From positions 1 through 36,947 of the forward strand of contig SYKE01000130.1 in NCBI GenBank assembly GCA_005798285.1: 36,947 nt of DNA, given 5' to 3'. Of this stretch, positions 17,039-26,799 are shown piece after piece. Made by a program: the position numbers and the translations under genes. The notes beneath the pieces are model-generated. The model had not been told where the DNA came from, did not search any database, and saw only the letters and a program-made list of their open reading frames with translations. The DNA comes from Actinomycetota bacterium (GTDB lineage: Bacteria > Armatimonadota > SYMT01). Within the stretch, counting starts at the first letter, position 1, and every line of letters begins with the position of its first letter.

Positions 17039-19636
17039 ATGAAAGAGCGAAAGCCCCTGGTTCTCTTCCAGGATCTGGTGACTACGGCAGCCATCCTCTC
17101 GATTCTCTCACTCGGGATCGAAGTCACGACCCGAATCTGCAGGAGCCTCTTCCTGGATCCGCTGCCGGACATCGCTTCCGTTCTGGCCTACGGTCTCATC
17201 CCCCTCACGCTCTGCATCGTGCGAGCCAGCATACACTGTGGGGATCTCACGTTGTCTGGGGCCGCCCTCGATTCCGGGGGTCTCTCGGATTTGCTGGATC
17301 TTCGGCGCGCTCCCGCACGGCTTCACTGGCTGAGAGTCTTGATGCCCGCGGCGCTTACCGTGGCCCTGATCTATACGCTGCTGTTCATACCGCTCCTGCC
17401 CGTGGGACTCCTCACCACTTGCTTCGGTATCGGAGCCTGCGTCTTCGGTCCGCTCTTGAATCTGGCCGTCCTGGTTCGGATCGGGCTCACCCTGCGATCG
17501 TTGTTCACGACCCCTCGCTGCTCTGGTCTATCCCCACGATCGGATCGGCTGACCTGGATGCTGTCGGGAGCCCTGCTCTTGCAGGTGATCTTCAGCCTGG
17601 TCGTACAGCCCGCGGCGCTCGGGTGGTTGCTGGGCCGGGCCGAGGCGCGAGACTCGGCGCGGGGCTGGATCTTCGAATCGCTCCGCCGCCTCGGCGCCCC
17701 CGAGGTCCTCTCCCGGATTGCGCTTCGTCAAGGGAATCCCTATCCGGTGACGGCCTGGTTCTGGTCTCCGGTCGCCACCGAGCCCGGGGGTCAGTTCCCT
17801 CTGGGGTTTCCCAGGGTGGAGTATCACACGAGCAGAAACTTTGGCCGGCGGTACTTTGAGCTAACTGGCCGCTCTCCCGAAGAGGCCGACCTTACCGACC
17901 GCCTCAGAGATTCTTCCGACAAGTGGTGGGAAACCGCCCGCGAGGAGGTCGCCGGCACGGTCGAAGGATTGAGTCTTGCGGAGTCCCACATCGTCGGCGC
18001 AGTTCGGCCTCTCAATGAGACGGCTTATCAGGAGTGGACGATGGTGTTCCGAAACAACACGTCCACCCCATCCGAAGCTCGGTTCCAGGTGCTCCTCCCG
18101 GACGGCGGCTTCATCAGCAAGGCGTCCCTGTGGATCAACGGGAGAGAGTCTCCGGCTGCTTTCGGAGGGAAAGGCAAAACACGAGAAGCGTACGAGACGA
18201 TTGTCCGCGACTCCATGATGGATTCTCTTCCTCGGGATCCCTTGCTGATCACCACGACTTCCCCCGATCGCGCACTCATCCAGTGTTTTCCCGTTCCTGC
18301 AAACGGCGAGATGAAGATCCTCTTCGGGTGCACCTCGCCACTCCGCTGGGGAGGCGCCGGTGGGCCCACGCTGAACCTATCGGCGCCCATGGTGGTGGAA
18401 CGAAACTTCGTTTGGAGTCCTGAGTTGCGTCACTCCTATCGGTATGTCGGGAGCTGGCCCGAGACGTTCAGGCTCGACCCAAGACACGGCTGGCGAGTAG
18501 CCGTGGATGACCCCGCTCCCAACGGGGCGGTGCGCCACGTGCTGAGCGGAGAGTCCCGACCCCAATCGACTCCATCCACGCGCCAGATCAGATGGCTGGC
18601 TCCGCGCTCCCCTGGGCTCACCACTCCCGTGCGAGGAGCCGTGAGACTCTGGGATCCGGCTCGTCTGTCGCAGGTCGGGGGAATCGATTTCATGGTAGTG
18701 GTGGATACTTCCGAGTCCATCTTCCCCAAGTTGACCGGGGACGACGCCCGGCGACTCGCGGCCGCCCTCGCGGCATGTCCAGACTCCCGGCTGCGCTGTC
18801 TGCTGTTGCGAGACTGGAACGGCGCAGCCCCGCCCGGCCCCTCCTGGTCCGAGCCCTGGGTCTCCACGGTCCAGGCGGAGTCCATTCTGAGCCGGGCTTT
18901 CCAGCACCGAGAGCCAGGCGCCTTCGTTCCGACCGGCGCCCTCACCCACGCCCTGGACCTCGCAGGATAGAACCGTCGACGCACCGCGGTGCTCAGGCTG
19001 CACGGCTCCTGTCCTGACCGACTCTTCGACCTGACCAGGCTGGAAGCCGCGCTGCGGCTGGCTCCACAGAGGGTCACGTTCACCGGTCTGGCCTGCAGAA
19101 CCGGAGCGAATGAGGTTATGCGGCGCCTGTCGGTAACGGGGCGAGCGAAGGATCTTCAGCGAACCATGCTGGCGGATCCGTTCGGTGAACTCGTGCAATC
19201 CTCCGCCGACCCGATGGGTCCCCCGGAGAACCAGTCCGCCCCCGCCGGCTTCACTCCGCTCGGGGGCTCCGAACCCGCCATCAGCTGACTGTATCTTCCG
19301 ACATCCCTCGAACACAAGAAGGACGATTGGGGCCGCCTGACGGCGGGTTCTCGAATCCTGGCAGCCTGGAAACGCGGAGTGACAGAGGAACTCTCCGACT
19401 CGAAGAAGTGGATCCGCCTGGGTGTCGAGCAGCGCCTGGTGACCCCGCTGACCGGCGCCGTCGTGTTGGAGACCAAGAAGGACTACGAAAAGTACAACCT
19501 CTCAAACAGGGTTGCCTCAACCGATCTCCCCAGCGTCCCGGAACCGGGCACCCTCGGACTGTTGGCTCTCGCGGGAGGCGCCCACTGGATCGCTCGCCGC
19601 CGGGCCGCCCGGAAGAAACCTCCAGTGGCGGCCTGA
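17039..19636 (+). pseudogene. VIT copy 1: membrane-VIT-VWA-like-PEP-CTERM protein, broken by two in-frame stops
   Basis: One frame of 866 codons aligns end to end with the two downstream paralogues but contains TAG at 18968-18970 (codon 644) and TGA at 19286-19288 (codon 750). Copy 3 has GAG and GGA at these codons, so each stop equals a single G-to-T change, and there is no frameshift. The order of domains is: about five transmembrane segments (1-200), VIT domain (about 325-435), VWA-like domain with DTSES at about 556, and a C-terminal PEP-CTERM signal (VPEPGTLGLLALAGG plus RRR). The preserved C-terminal half suggests recent loss, sequencing error or readthrough. Around the first stop several conserved residues have also changed to Arg, including the W of the WLHG motif, which favours real decay. 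Confidence 0.82.
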
Positions 19637-19720
19637 CTCTCTCGCTGCAGCAGTTCTCGTTCCGGCTCCACGGTAGTGATAGAGGCGCAGTCGCCGCGGT
19701 TCACCCTCACCGGAACGACC
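19633..19720 (+). pseudogene. Fossil of the exosortase 5' end
   Basis: Directly overlapping the stop of VIT copy 1, the frame reads LTLSLQQFSFRLHG. This is clearly the counterpart of VTLSLLLLSFRLR at the exosortase start (25248), in the same position relative to the VIT stop. The start codon has become CTG and similarity fades after about 60-90 bases. It is a leftover of a former VIT-exosortase junction. Confidence 0.7.
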
Positions 19721-19753
19721 GGAACCGGCCCGAGACAGTGGGTATCGACAGGG

Positions 19754-19822
19754 GTTGCTGAAGTCGACTGCGCGGCGGTGCTTCAGCAAGAGAAGGACCA
19801 CCTGAGGGCTGCCATCGGATAG
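19754..19822 (+). pseudogene. Fossil of the TIM-barrel gene 3' end
   Basis: Twenty-two codons plus TAG match the last 22 codons and stop of the isomerase gene (16577-16645). VAEVDCAAVLQQEKDHLRAAIG here corresponds to VAEADRAAVLQRDVDHLRAAIG there. The duplicate of that gene's terminator follows at the same distance. It marks the left edge of a duplicated unit. Confidence 0.85.
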
Positions 19823-19847
19823 CGCTTCGGCATCCTCGACTATGGAG

Positions 19848-19881
19848 CCGGCCGTCGCCTCGTGCGGCGGCCGGTTTTTTT
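19848..19881 (+). terminator. Duplicated Rho-independent terminator
   Basis: CCGGCCGTCGC (19848-19858) pairs with GCGGCGGCCGG (19864-19874) around CTCGT, followed by seven T (19875-19881). It is a copy of the terminator at 16669-16704. Confidence 0.8.
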
Positions 19882-19915
19882 GTTGCCTGCCCCAAAGCCC
19901 TGGTGCATTCAGGAC

Positions 19916-19945
19916 CGGACAACGCCACACCGACAGCGCTATAAT
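19916..19945 (+). promoter_or_regulatory. Predicted sigma70-type promoter of VIT copy 2
   Basis: A perfect TATAAT at 19940-19945 is preceded, 18 bases upstream, by CGGACA (19916-19921, 4 of 6 to TTGACA). It lies 34 bases before the ATG at 19980, which has AAAGGAT as ribosome site. Confidence 0.55.
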
Positions 19946-19979
19946 CCGAGAGTTACTTTGCACTGCAAAGGATCATCGT

Positions 19980-22604
19980 ATGAAAAAGTTATCTGTCGAA
20001 CGAGGTCCGGGCTTCGGCCTCTGGTTCGCGTTCGTGCTCTCCGCAGGCTCAATGGCGGTGGAGTTGATTACCGGGATCTGCGCGAGCTTCTTCGCCGACC
20101 CGCTCCCCGATGCGACAGCTCAGGCGGGCTATGGTCTGGTCGTGCTGACACTCGGGTTGGGAATCGTCAGTGCACTGCTCGGTGACTTCCGCGAGACACC
20201 GGCGGAGCCACTCTCGGGGAGCCTCTCCGCGATCCTGGCTGTGCGTCGCCGAAGCAGCAGGCTCCTCTGGCTCCTGACTCTGCTCCCCCCGGCCATCACC
20301 GTCGCATCCATCTACACCGTCGGCTTCGTTCCGCTCATGCCGATCGGGTTTTTTGCGCTGGTGATTCTGGTGGGTATCTGCGCTTTCAGCCCGTTCACAA
20401 GCCTGTTTGCCCTGATCGCGCTCCACTTGCGAGTTGGGCGCGCGTGCCCGACATCAACTTCGCTTCTCCCCCCGCGCGTTGAACGTCTGAGACAGATCAT
20501 TTCGTGGGGGCTGGCTGCGCATCTGCTTTACGGCATCGTTCTGCAGCCGATGGCGGTGGGAGTCCTTTTGGGCCTGGCCGATGAGCGAAACTCCGTGCGC
20601 GGCGCCATCTTCGGTCCCCTCCACGCACTGAACGCACCCGCGGCGCTGGAATTCGCCGCGGCTACCGGGCAAATCCCGCATCCATTCACTCTGCTCACCT
20701 ATAGGGATGAGATGGATCGGGACGATGCAATCGAACGATATTATGGTCTCACTGGCAGGATTCCCCAATCAAGGCCGATCCGCCCCATCCGAGTCGATCC
20801 CTTGATGGGTCGCAGCTCCGACGAGTCCGATCAGGGCGGAGACCGGGTCGCGGCCCGTGTCCCCGGACTGTCTCTCTCCAGTTCCGACGTCGCCGGCGCG
20901 ATTCGACCCGACAGTGAGACGGCGTATCAGGAGTGGACCATGGTGTTTCGAAATACCGCATCCACCGCAAGGGAGGCCCGTTGCGAGGTGCTGCTCCCCG
21001 AAGGAGGCTTCATTTCCAAGGCTTCGCTTTGGATCAACGGTCGGGAGTCCCCCGCCGCGTTCGGCGCTCGAGGCGTCGCCCGGGCGGCCTACTCTAATGT
21101 CGTGCAGGTTCAGCGACGAGATCCGCTCCTCATCACAGCCGTGGCGCCGGAACGAGTGATGGTGCAGTGCTTCCCCGTGCCTCCAGGCAGCGAGATGAAG
21201 ATCCGCTTCGGCTGCACGTCCCCTCTCATTCGGAAACTGGGAGGTGGTCCCGCCCTGAAGCTCACAGCGCCGGCCATCGTCGATCAAAACTTCGAGTGGA
21301 GCAACGGCCTTCGCCATGCCTATCGCTACGTCGGGGAGTGGTCCGAAGAGATCCAGCTTCGAACCCGATCGGGCTGGAGTATCGCCTCAGAGAGGTCCGC
21401 CGTGCCTGGCCGCTCGCGGTATCGCCTGACCCGAGTGGTGAAGCCGAGTGACAATCCGAGCCCGGTGCTCGTGGAGTTGCTCGCCCCCGCTTCGCTTCGA
21501 ACAGCCGCGCTCGGTCGAGGGGTCAGGAGGATTGGCAATCCATCCTCGAGCCGACACCCCTCAGGGATCGACTTCCTCTTCGTTGTGGATAACTCCGATG
21601 CCGCAGGAGAGGGGTTGTCGGCCGAGGAAGCCGACCGCCTCGCAGCCGCGCTCGCCACCTGGCCCGACTCTCAGGTTCGCTGCATCGTTGAAGGAGATTG
21701 GAGCGCATCCGGCAAGATGGGGCCGTCATGGAGTGCGCCATGGGTGTGCTCGAAAGACAGCTCGAGTGTGTTGAGTGCGGCGCTTGCCCGGCGTACGCCG
21801 GGCGGGCTCGATCCGACGCAGCCGCTCCTCCGAGCTCTGGAAGTTGCGCGTGGGAAACCGCGTCCAACCGCTGTCATTTGGCTACATGGAGCTCAGCCGA
21901 AAGGCATCTTCCCGACGGATGCGCTTGCCGGCGCGCTCCGTGACGCCCCAGCACGTGTGTCTTTCGTCGGGCTCGCGTTGACCTCCGGACCCAACGACGT
22001 GATGGAGCAACTGGCCGTCACCGGTCGGGCTCGCTCGCTCCATCGTTCGATGCTGGCGGACCCTCTGGGTGAGGCGGTGGCCCTGGCCGGATCGCTTGCG
22101 GCGGGCAGCCCCGACAAACTCACGTTTCCGGGGTACACCCCCCTGGGCGGAACGGAACCGGCGATCAACGGGATCTACCTGGCCGACTCGCTCGACCAGC
22201 AGAAGAACGACTGGGGTCGGCTGACCGCGGGCTCGCGGATCGTTTCGGCCTGGCAGCACGGGGTCCGGGAAGATCAGGCCGCGGCGAAACCCTGGGTGCG
22301 ACTTGGCATCCAGCAGCGCCTCGTCACACCCCTCACCGGCGCCGTGGTGCTGGAAAGTCAATCCCAGTACGACGCCTTCGGACTTTCAAATCAGGTTTCA
22401 TCCAGCGACGTGCCCAGCGTACCCGAACCCGGGAGTTTGGCGCTGCTCGCCCTTGCCGGATGCGCCCGGTGGATCTCTCGCCGCCGGAAGTGCAAACGCC
22501 CCACCCGCACTGTGAAACGCGATCCCGTCGAGGGTGTCGTTCTCGAGCACATGAGAACCTACAGGCGCCCACAATCGTCTGACTCGCACATCGAGGTCAG
22601 GTAG
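19980..22604 (+). CDS. VIT copy 2: integral-membrane VIT/VWA-like protein with PEP-CTERM signal
   Basis: The product is 874 residues. Its N-terminal 200 residues contain about five transmembrane segments and the family signature ICxxFFADPLPD. A VIT domain (about 315-425) includes the LLPEGGFISKASLWINGRESPAA region. A VWA-like domain follows with DNSDA near 537 where the paralogues have DTSES, so the metal site is weakened. The PEP-CTERM signal (VPEPGSLALLALAG, then RRRKCKR) lies at about 813-842. Unlike copies 1 and 3, about 32 extra residues follow the Arg cluster. The gene has its own predicted promoter, and copy 3 starts 37 bases downstream. The layout resembles known exosortase-linked VIT proteins (MSEP-CTERM/XrtN type). 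The role in the envelope is unknown. Confidence 0.85.
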   Translation: MKKLSVERGPGFGLWFAFVLSAGSMAVELITGICASFFADPLPDATAQAGYGLVVLTLGLGIVSALLGDFRETPAEPLSGSLSAILAVRRRSSRLLWLLTLLPPAITVASIYTVGFVPLMPIGFFALVILVGICAFSPFTSLFALIALHLRVGRACPTSTSLLPPRVERLRQIISWGLAAHLLYGIVLQPMAVGVLLGLADERNSVRGAIFGPLHALNAPAALEFAAATGQIPHPFTLLTYRDEMDRDDAIERYYGLTGRIPQSRPIRPIRVDPLMGRSSDESDQGGDRVAARVPGLSLSSSDVAGAIRPDSETAYQEWTMVFRNTASTAREARCEVLLPEGGFISKASLWINGRESPAAFGARGVARAAYSNVVQVQRRDPLLITAVAPERVMVQCFPVPPGSEMKIRFGCTSPLIRKLGGGPALKLTAPAIVDQNFEWSNGLRHAYRYVGEWSEEIQLRTRSGWSIASERSAVPGRSRYRLTRVVKPSDNPSPVLVELLAPASLRTAALGRGVRRIGNPSSSRHPSGIDFLFVVDNSDAAGEGLSAEEADRLAAALATWPDSQVRCIVEGDWSASGKMGPSWSAPWVCSKDSSSVLSAALARRTPGGLDPTQPLLRALEVARGKPRPTAVIWLHGAQPKGIFPTDALAGALRDAPARVSFVGLALTSGPNDVMEQLAVTGRARSLHRSMLADPLGEAVALAGSLAAGSPDKLTFPGYTPLGGTEPAINGIYLADSLDQQKNDWGRLTAGSRIVSAWQHGVREDQAAAKPWVRLGIQQRLVTPLTGAVVLESQSQYDAFGLSNQVSSSDVPSVPEPGSLALLALAGCARWISRRRKCKRPTRTVKRDPVEGVVLEHMRTYRRPQSSDSHIEVR

Positions 22605-22641
22605 ACTTGAACAAATCCTTTCAAGAGAAAAGGAGCATCCG

Positions 22642-25251
22642 ATGAGAATCAGAAAAGTCTCGCGCACCTCCGGGCTCATGGCCCTCACCGCCATTCTCAT
22701 GTCTGTGCTGGCGCTGAGCGTGGAAATGACGACTCACATCTGCCGAATCGAGTTCTTTGATCCTCTGCCGGACCTGACCTCGACACTCGCTTACGGACTG
22801 ATTGTCCTCACGCTTGGAATCGCGCTGGCCAGCATTCGGTTTGGTGACTTGTCGGAGCCGAATGCGGACGGGGCCCCCTCCAAACTGTTGGATGCATTGG
22901 ATCTTCGGCGGGCCACGGGGCGACTGTTGTGGCTCCGCATCCTGATTCCGCCGGCGTTTGCCGTTGCGCTTCTCTACACCGTGCTTTTCCTGCCCCTCAC
23001 ACTCCTCGGCTTGATGACGTTCATTTTCGGATTCGGAGTCTGCGCGTTCAGCCCGTTGGCCAACCTGGTGGCCATCGGCGGCTATCTGCTCCACATCCGG
23101 GATAACAAGCCCGCCTGGAAGCGGTTGGCGCCGCCGCCCCGGATCGAGCGACTCGCAAACTTCATCTCCGCTGCGCTGGTGATCCAGGTGATGGCAAGTC
23201 TCGCGGGTCAACCGGCAGCGGTTGGTTGGCTGCTGAGCCAGGCTGATGCCCGCGACTCTGCCCGAGGATGGCTTTTCGAGCCACTTCAGCAGCTTCAAGC
23301 TCCCAGCGTCCTCGCCCGCGCGGCAATGCGAGGTGGTTCCAACCATCCGATCGTCGGCTGGTTCTGGCGTCCGGCCGCCGGCGGGGTTAGCCCGGTCTCA
23401 ATCTTCCCCGCCAGAAGCGGCGACCCCGACACGGATGCCCGCGGAGACGCATCCGTCCGACGCCGATACTTCGAGTTGACTGGAGGCCGACCACCAACTC
23501 AGGCGTCTGGGGAATGGTGGGATGTGATGGACGGCAGGCAAGAGTTGATCGGGGGCGACCGTGTCGCGAGTCGAGAACACGGGTTGACTCTCGCTAAATC
23601 AGATCTGGTCGGCGCCCTTCGACCGGCAAGTGAGACCGCTTACCAGGAGTGGACGCTGGTTTTCCGTAATGCTACGGCCCGTGCGACGGAGGCCCGCTTC
23701 CACGCACTCCTCCCGGAGGGAGGTTTCATCAGCAAGGCGTCGCTCTGGCTCAACGGACAGGAGTCGCCTGCTGCATTCGGCGGCAAGGGGAAGACGCGAG
23801 AGGCCTACTCCGAGATCGTGCGTTCTTCCGTCTCATTGCAGTATCCTCGGGATCCTCTCTTGATCACCGCGAGCACCCCGGAGCGGGTTTTGGTGCAGTG
23901 TTTCCCCGTGCCGGCCGGAGGCGAAATCAAGATCCGGCTGGGCTGCACGTCACCGCTTCGTTGGGGAGGGGGCGGACGGCCGACGCTTTCGCTGGCAGCG
24001 CCCCTGGTGGTGGATCGCAACTTCGAGTGGAGCCCACAGCTCATTTCCACGTACCGCTACGTGGGGAGTTGGCCGGAGTCGCTAAAGCTCGATCCTCGCG
24101 ACGGCTGGCGGCTTACCCGGGACGATCCCACACCCGACGGCACAGTGCGCCACATCCTGAGTGCTGAGACTCCGCCCTCCGACGGTCAGACGACGCGGTG
24201 GGTCCGCTGGTCAGCCGAGCGGCCGCCAGGTACGAAGTCACCGGTACCGGGTGGCCGGCGGCTCTGGGATCCTACTCAAACGGTGTCTCGTGCCGGAATC
24301 GACTTTCTGGTCGTTCTGGACACCTCTGAGAGCCTTCGTCCCGCCCTGACCGAGGACGACGCTCGACGCCTGGGCGCGGCACTGGCTGCCTACCCTGACT
24401 CTCGTGTCCGATGCCTGCTCCAGCGAGATTGGAATGGTTCGGACTCACCCGGGCCGTCATGGTCTGAACCGTGGGTGTCCACCGTGAACGCGCAGGATGT
24501 GCTCGTACGGGCATTCCAGCACCGGGATCGTGGGGGGCTGAATCCGATCGGGCCCCTCACCCGGGCCCTGGATCTGGCCTCGGAGAACCCCAGACCCACC
24601 GCCATCCTCTGGCTCCACGGCGCGCATCCCGAGGGGATATTCGATACGGCGGGACTTGAGTCGGCGCTTCGACTGGCGCCTCGTCGGGTGACCCTCACTG
24701 CCCTCGCCTGCGTAACCGGTCCGAACGACGTGATCGGCAGTCTCTCCTCAACCGGACGCGCCCGATCGCTCCAGCGAGGGATGTTTCCCGACCCCTTCGG
24801 CGAGTTGGTTCTCGTGGCTGCAAGCCAGCCGGACGCGGGACAAACGCGGCCCGTTCCGGCAGAACTCACGCCCCTGGGGGGCTCCGAGCCCGCCATCAGC
24901 GGACTGTATCTTCCGAACTCCATCGATCGTAAGAAGAACGACTGGGGTCGACTGACGGCGGGTTCCCGCATCGTGTCGGCCTGGCGACACGGGGTGACCG
25001 AGGAGTTCAGTGACTCCAAGCAGTGGATTCGGTTGGGGGTGGAACAGCGCGTGGTTACACCCCTCACCGGCGCTGTGGTGTTGGAGAGCAAGAAAGACTA
25101 CGATCAATACAGTCTCTCGAACAGCGTTGCCTCAACGGATCTTCCCAGTGTCCCAGAGCCGGGCACACTGGGACTGTTGGCGCTCGCCGGCGGAGCTCAC
25201 TGGGTCGCTCGCCGCCGGATCGCCCGGAAGAAACGTGCGGTGGCGGAGTGA
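22642..25251 (+). CDS. VIT copy 3: integral-membrane VIT/VWA-like protein with PEP-CTERM signal
   Basis: The product is 869 residues. About five transmembrane segments lie in the first 190 residues, including the shared ICRIEFFDPLPD. A VIT domain lies at about 332-440. A VWA-like domain starts near 555 with a DxSxS-type metal motif (DTSES at 560). The classical tripartite PEP-CTERM end (VPEPGTLGLLALAGG, then RRRIARKK) lies at about 837-865. An exosortase would cut such a signal after transport. AAAGGAGC lies 7 bases before the ATG at 22642. The TGA stop overlaps the GTG of the exosortase frame (GTGA), so substrate and sorting enzyme are translationally coupled. It is closer to copy 1 than to copy 2 at its C-terminus. 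Confidence 0.87.
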   Translation: MRIRKVSRTSGLMALTAILMSVLALSVEMTTHICRIEFFDPLPDLTSTLAYGLIVLTLGIALASIRFGDLSEPNADGAPSKLLDALDLRRATGRLLWLRILIPPAFAVALLYTVLFLPLTLLGLMTFIFGFGVCAFSPLANLVAIGGYLLHIRDNKPAWKRLAPPPRIERLANFISAALVIQVMASLAGQPAAVGWLLSQADARDSARGWLFEPLQQLQAPSVLARAAMRGGSNHPIVGWFWRPAAGGVSPVSIFPARSGDPDTDARGDASVRRRYFELTGGRPPTQASGEWWDVMDGRQELIGGDRVASREHGLTLAKSDLVGALRPASETAYQEWTLVFRNATARATEARFHALLPEGGFISKASLWLNGQESPAAFGGKGKTREAYSEIVRSSVSLQYPRDPLLITASTPERVLVQCFPVPAGGEIKIRLGCTSPLRWGGGGRPTLSLAAPLVVDRNFEWSPQLISTYRYVGSWPESLKLDPRDGWRLTRDDPTPDGTVRHILSAETPPSDGQTTRWVRWSAERPPGTKSPVPGGRRLWDPTQTVSRAGIDFLVVLDTSESLRPALTEDDARRLGAALAAYPDSRVRCLLQRDWNGSDSPGPSWSEPWVSTVNAQDVLVRAFQHRDRGGLNPIGPLTRALDLASENPRPTAILWLHGAHPEGIFDTAGLESALRLAPRRVTLTALACVTGPNDVIGSLSSTGRARSLQRGMFPDPFGELVLVAASQPDAGQTRPVPAELTPLGGSEPAISGLYLPNSIDRKKNDWGRLTAGSRIVSAWRHGVTEEFSDSKQWIRLGVEQRVVTPLTGAVVLESKKDYDQYSLSNSVASTDLPSVPEPGTLGLLALAGGAHWVARRRIARKKRAVAE

Positions 25252-26799
25252 CTCTATCGCTGCTGCTGCTCTCGTTCCGGCTCCGTGCGCTCGCACGACT
25301 CGCGCCGTGGGCGCCGGCGATCCTCACCGCCGCGGCCGTATGGCCCATCTGGGGATACCTCACCAGCCGGTGGCTCGCCGTCGACGGCAACCTCGGCGCC
25401 GCCCTGGTGTTCATCCTCGCCGCTCGCTCGCTAATCGTCGCGGCACGGCAAACCGGGTCCGGCGGATCAGCGGTTTCCCTGGGCTGCGGCGCTGCTTCTC
25501 GGCGCGTACTGTGGGGCCTGGGCGCTTCCCATCCCGCTGCTGCGGACCCTCATCGGGCTCGCCGCTGTAGCCACCGCTCTCCCCGGGTGGCGACTGACGG
25601 GTCTGCTCCAGCGGACCGGACTGATCTGGGCTGCCCTGGTTTCGGCGCCGCACCCAACCACCATGCAGCTCCTGCTCGGCGGACCGATGCGGGAAGCGTC
25701 CGCGCTGGTTGCGGCCCTCTGGCTGAAGTCGCTGGGCTATATCGCAATCTCACGGGGACCCATCCTCTGGGTCAATGGTCAGCCGGGCAGCGTGGACGCG
25801 CCCTGCGCCGGGTTGAACGGACTGTGGACCGCACTCGCCGCAGCAGGCATCCTGTCTGCGGAACGTCGTCTCGGACCTGGCCGCACCCTCCTCCTTCTGG
25901 GCGCATCTGTGGTGTTGACGGTTCCGCTGAACGGCATCCGTTCCGGGGTTCTGCTTCTGGCCGCGCAGCGGGGCATCACTGAGCATCACCCGGCTCATAC
26001 GCTGGTCGGGCTCGGGGCCTTCGCCGTTCTTCTGGGCGCCATCTACGGGCTCGCCTGGCTGCTCGGCCGTCGAAGCGCCGAGCGGCTCGCCGCGGAGCCG
26101 TCTCCGAGAACGAGCCCGCCCGGTAAGCCTGCCGGCATTGCCGGACTCATTCCTCTCAGCGCCCTCTGCGCCGCCATGCCGTTCGCGGCGCCCGCCTTCA
26201 TCTCCGATCCCCGGCCCCACCTCGGGAGACCCTCCCCGAAAACATGGCTGGGAATGTCCCTGACCCGCACGCAACCGACGGCGAGCGACCTGACGTGGGC
26301 GGCCGGAGAACCCGTGGCGCGGTTTCGGCTGGAGAACGGCGAGGAACTCCTGATCCGGTGGATCGAACGGCCCGATCTGCTGGCGCTCCATCCCGCCGAG
26401 AACTGCCTCCGCGCGGAAGGCTACGTCATTTCTCCCCTGGGAGTGGTCGGTGCGCCGGCGCCTTCCATTCGCGAGATGACGGGCGGTCCGCCGGAGCCCG
26501 GAACCCAGGTCTTCTGGCGGACGATTCGGGCGCAGTCGCAGCACAAGTTGATTGAGGCACGGTCGGCGCTGTTCTCCCTCAACGGCGCCACCTATACCGA
26601 CCCGAGCTGGTGGTACTGGAGTGTGGCCGGACCCGGCGCCTCCGACCGGGGACCCTGGTGCTCGATCACCCTCTATCGAACCTCGATGCTGAATCCATCC
26701 CTCCACGAGCGGTCGGTGGGGAGGGATCCGGCATCGCGAGAACTCAACTCCACGAGGATGTTGGGGGGCGGCGTGGTCGCCGGAGAGACGAAGCGATGA
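25248..26799 (+). pseudogene. Exosortase/archaeosortase-family protein with EpsI-like C-terminal domain, disrupted by a frameshift
   Basis: The GTG at 25248 opens a frame encoding a hydrophobic, exosortase-like N-terminus (to about 25460). A second frame, shifted by +1 and open from 25435 to 26799, continues with matching hydrophobic segments and the catalytic core: Cys in APCAGLNG (25801), Arg in NGIRSG and His in EHHPAHT. The shift lies between 25435 and about 25465. After the membrane core there is a soluble region with a HPAENCLRAEGYVI segment reminiscent of EpsI domains. A shorter intact product could start at the ATG at 25663 but would lack several N-terminal membrane segments. The gene lies directly behind its presumed PEP-CTERM substrates. 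The shift may be a true mutation, programmed frameshifting or an assembly error. Confidence 0.75.

Noticed and set aside
19379-19636. A short separate gene ending in a PEP-CTERM signal
   Set aside because: It is in the same frame as VIT copy 1 and aligns with the C-terminus of copy 3; it is the tail of the interrupted gene.
22606-22625. CTTGAA...TTCAAG inverted repeat between VIT copies 2 and 3 as a terminator
   Set aside because: The stem is only 6 A/T-rich base pairs with no T-run, and the copies are 37 bases apart as in an operon.
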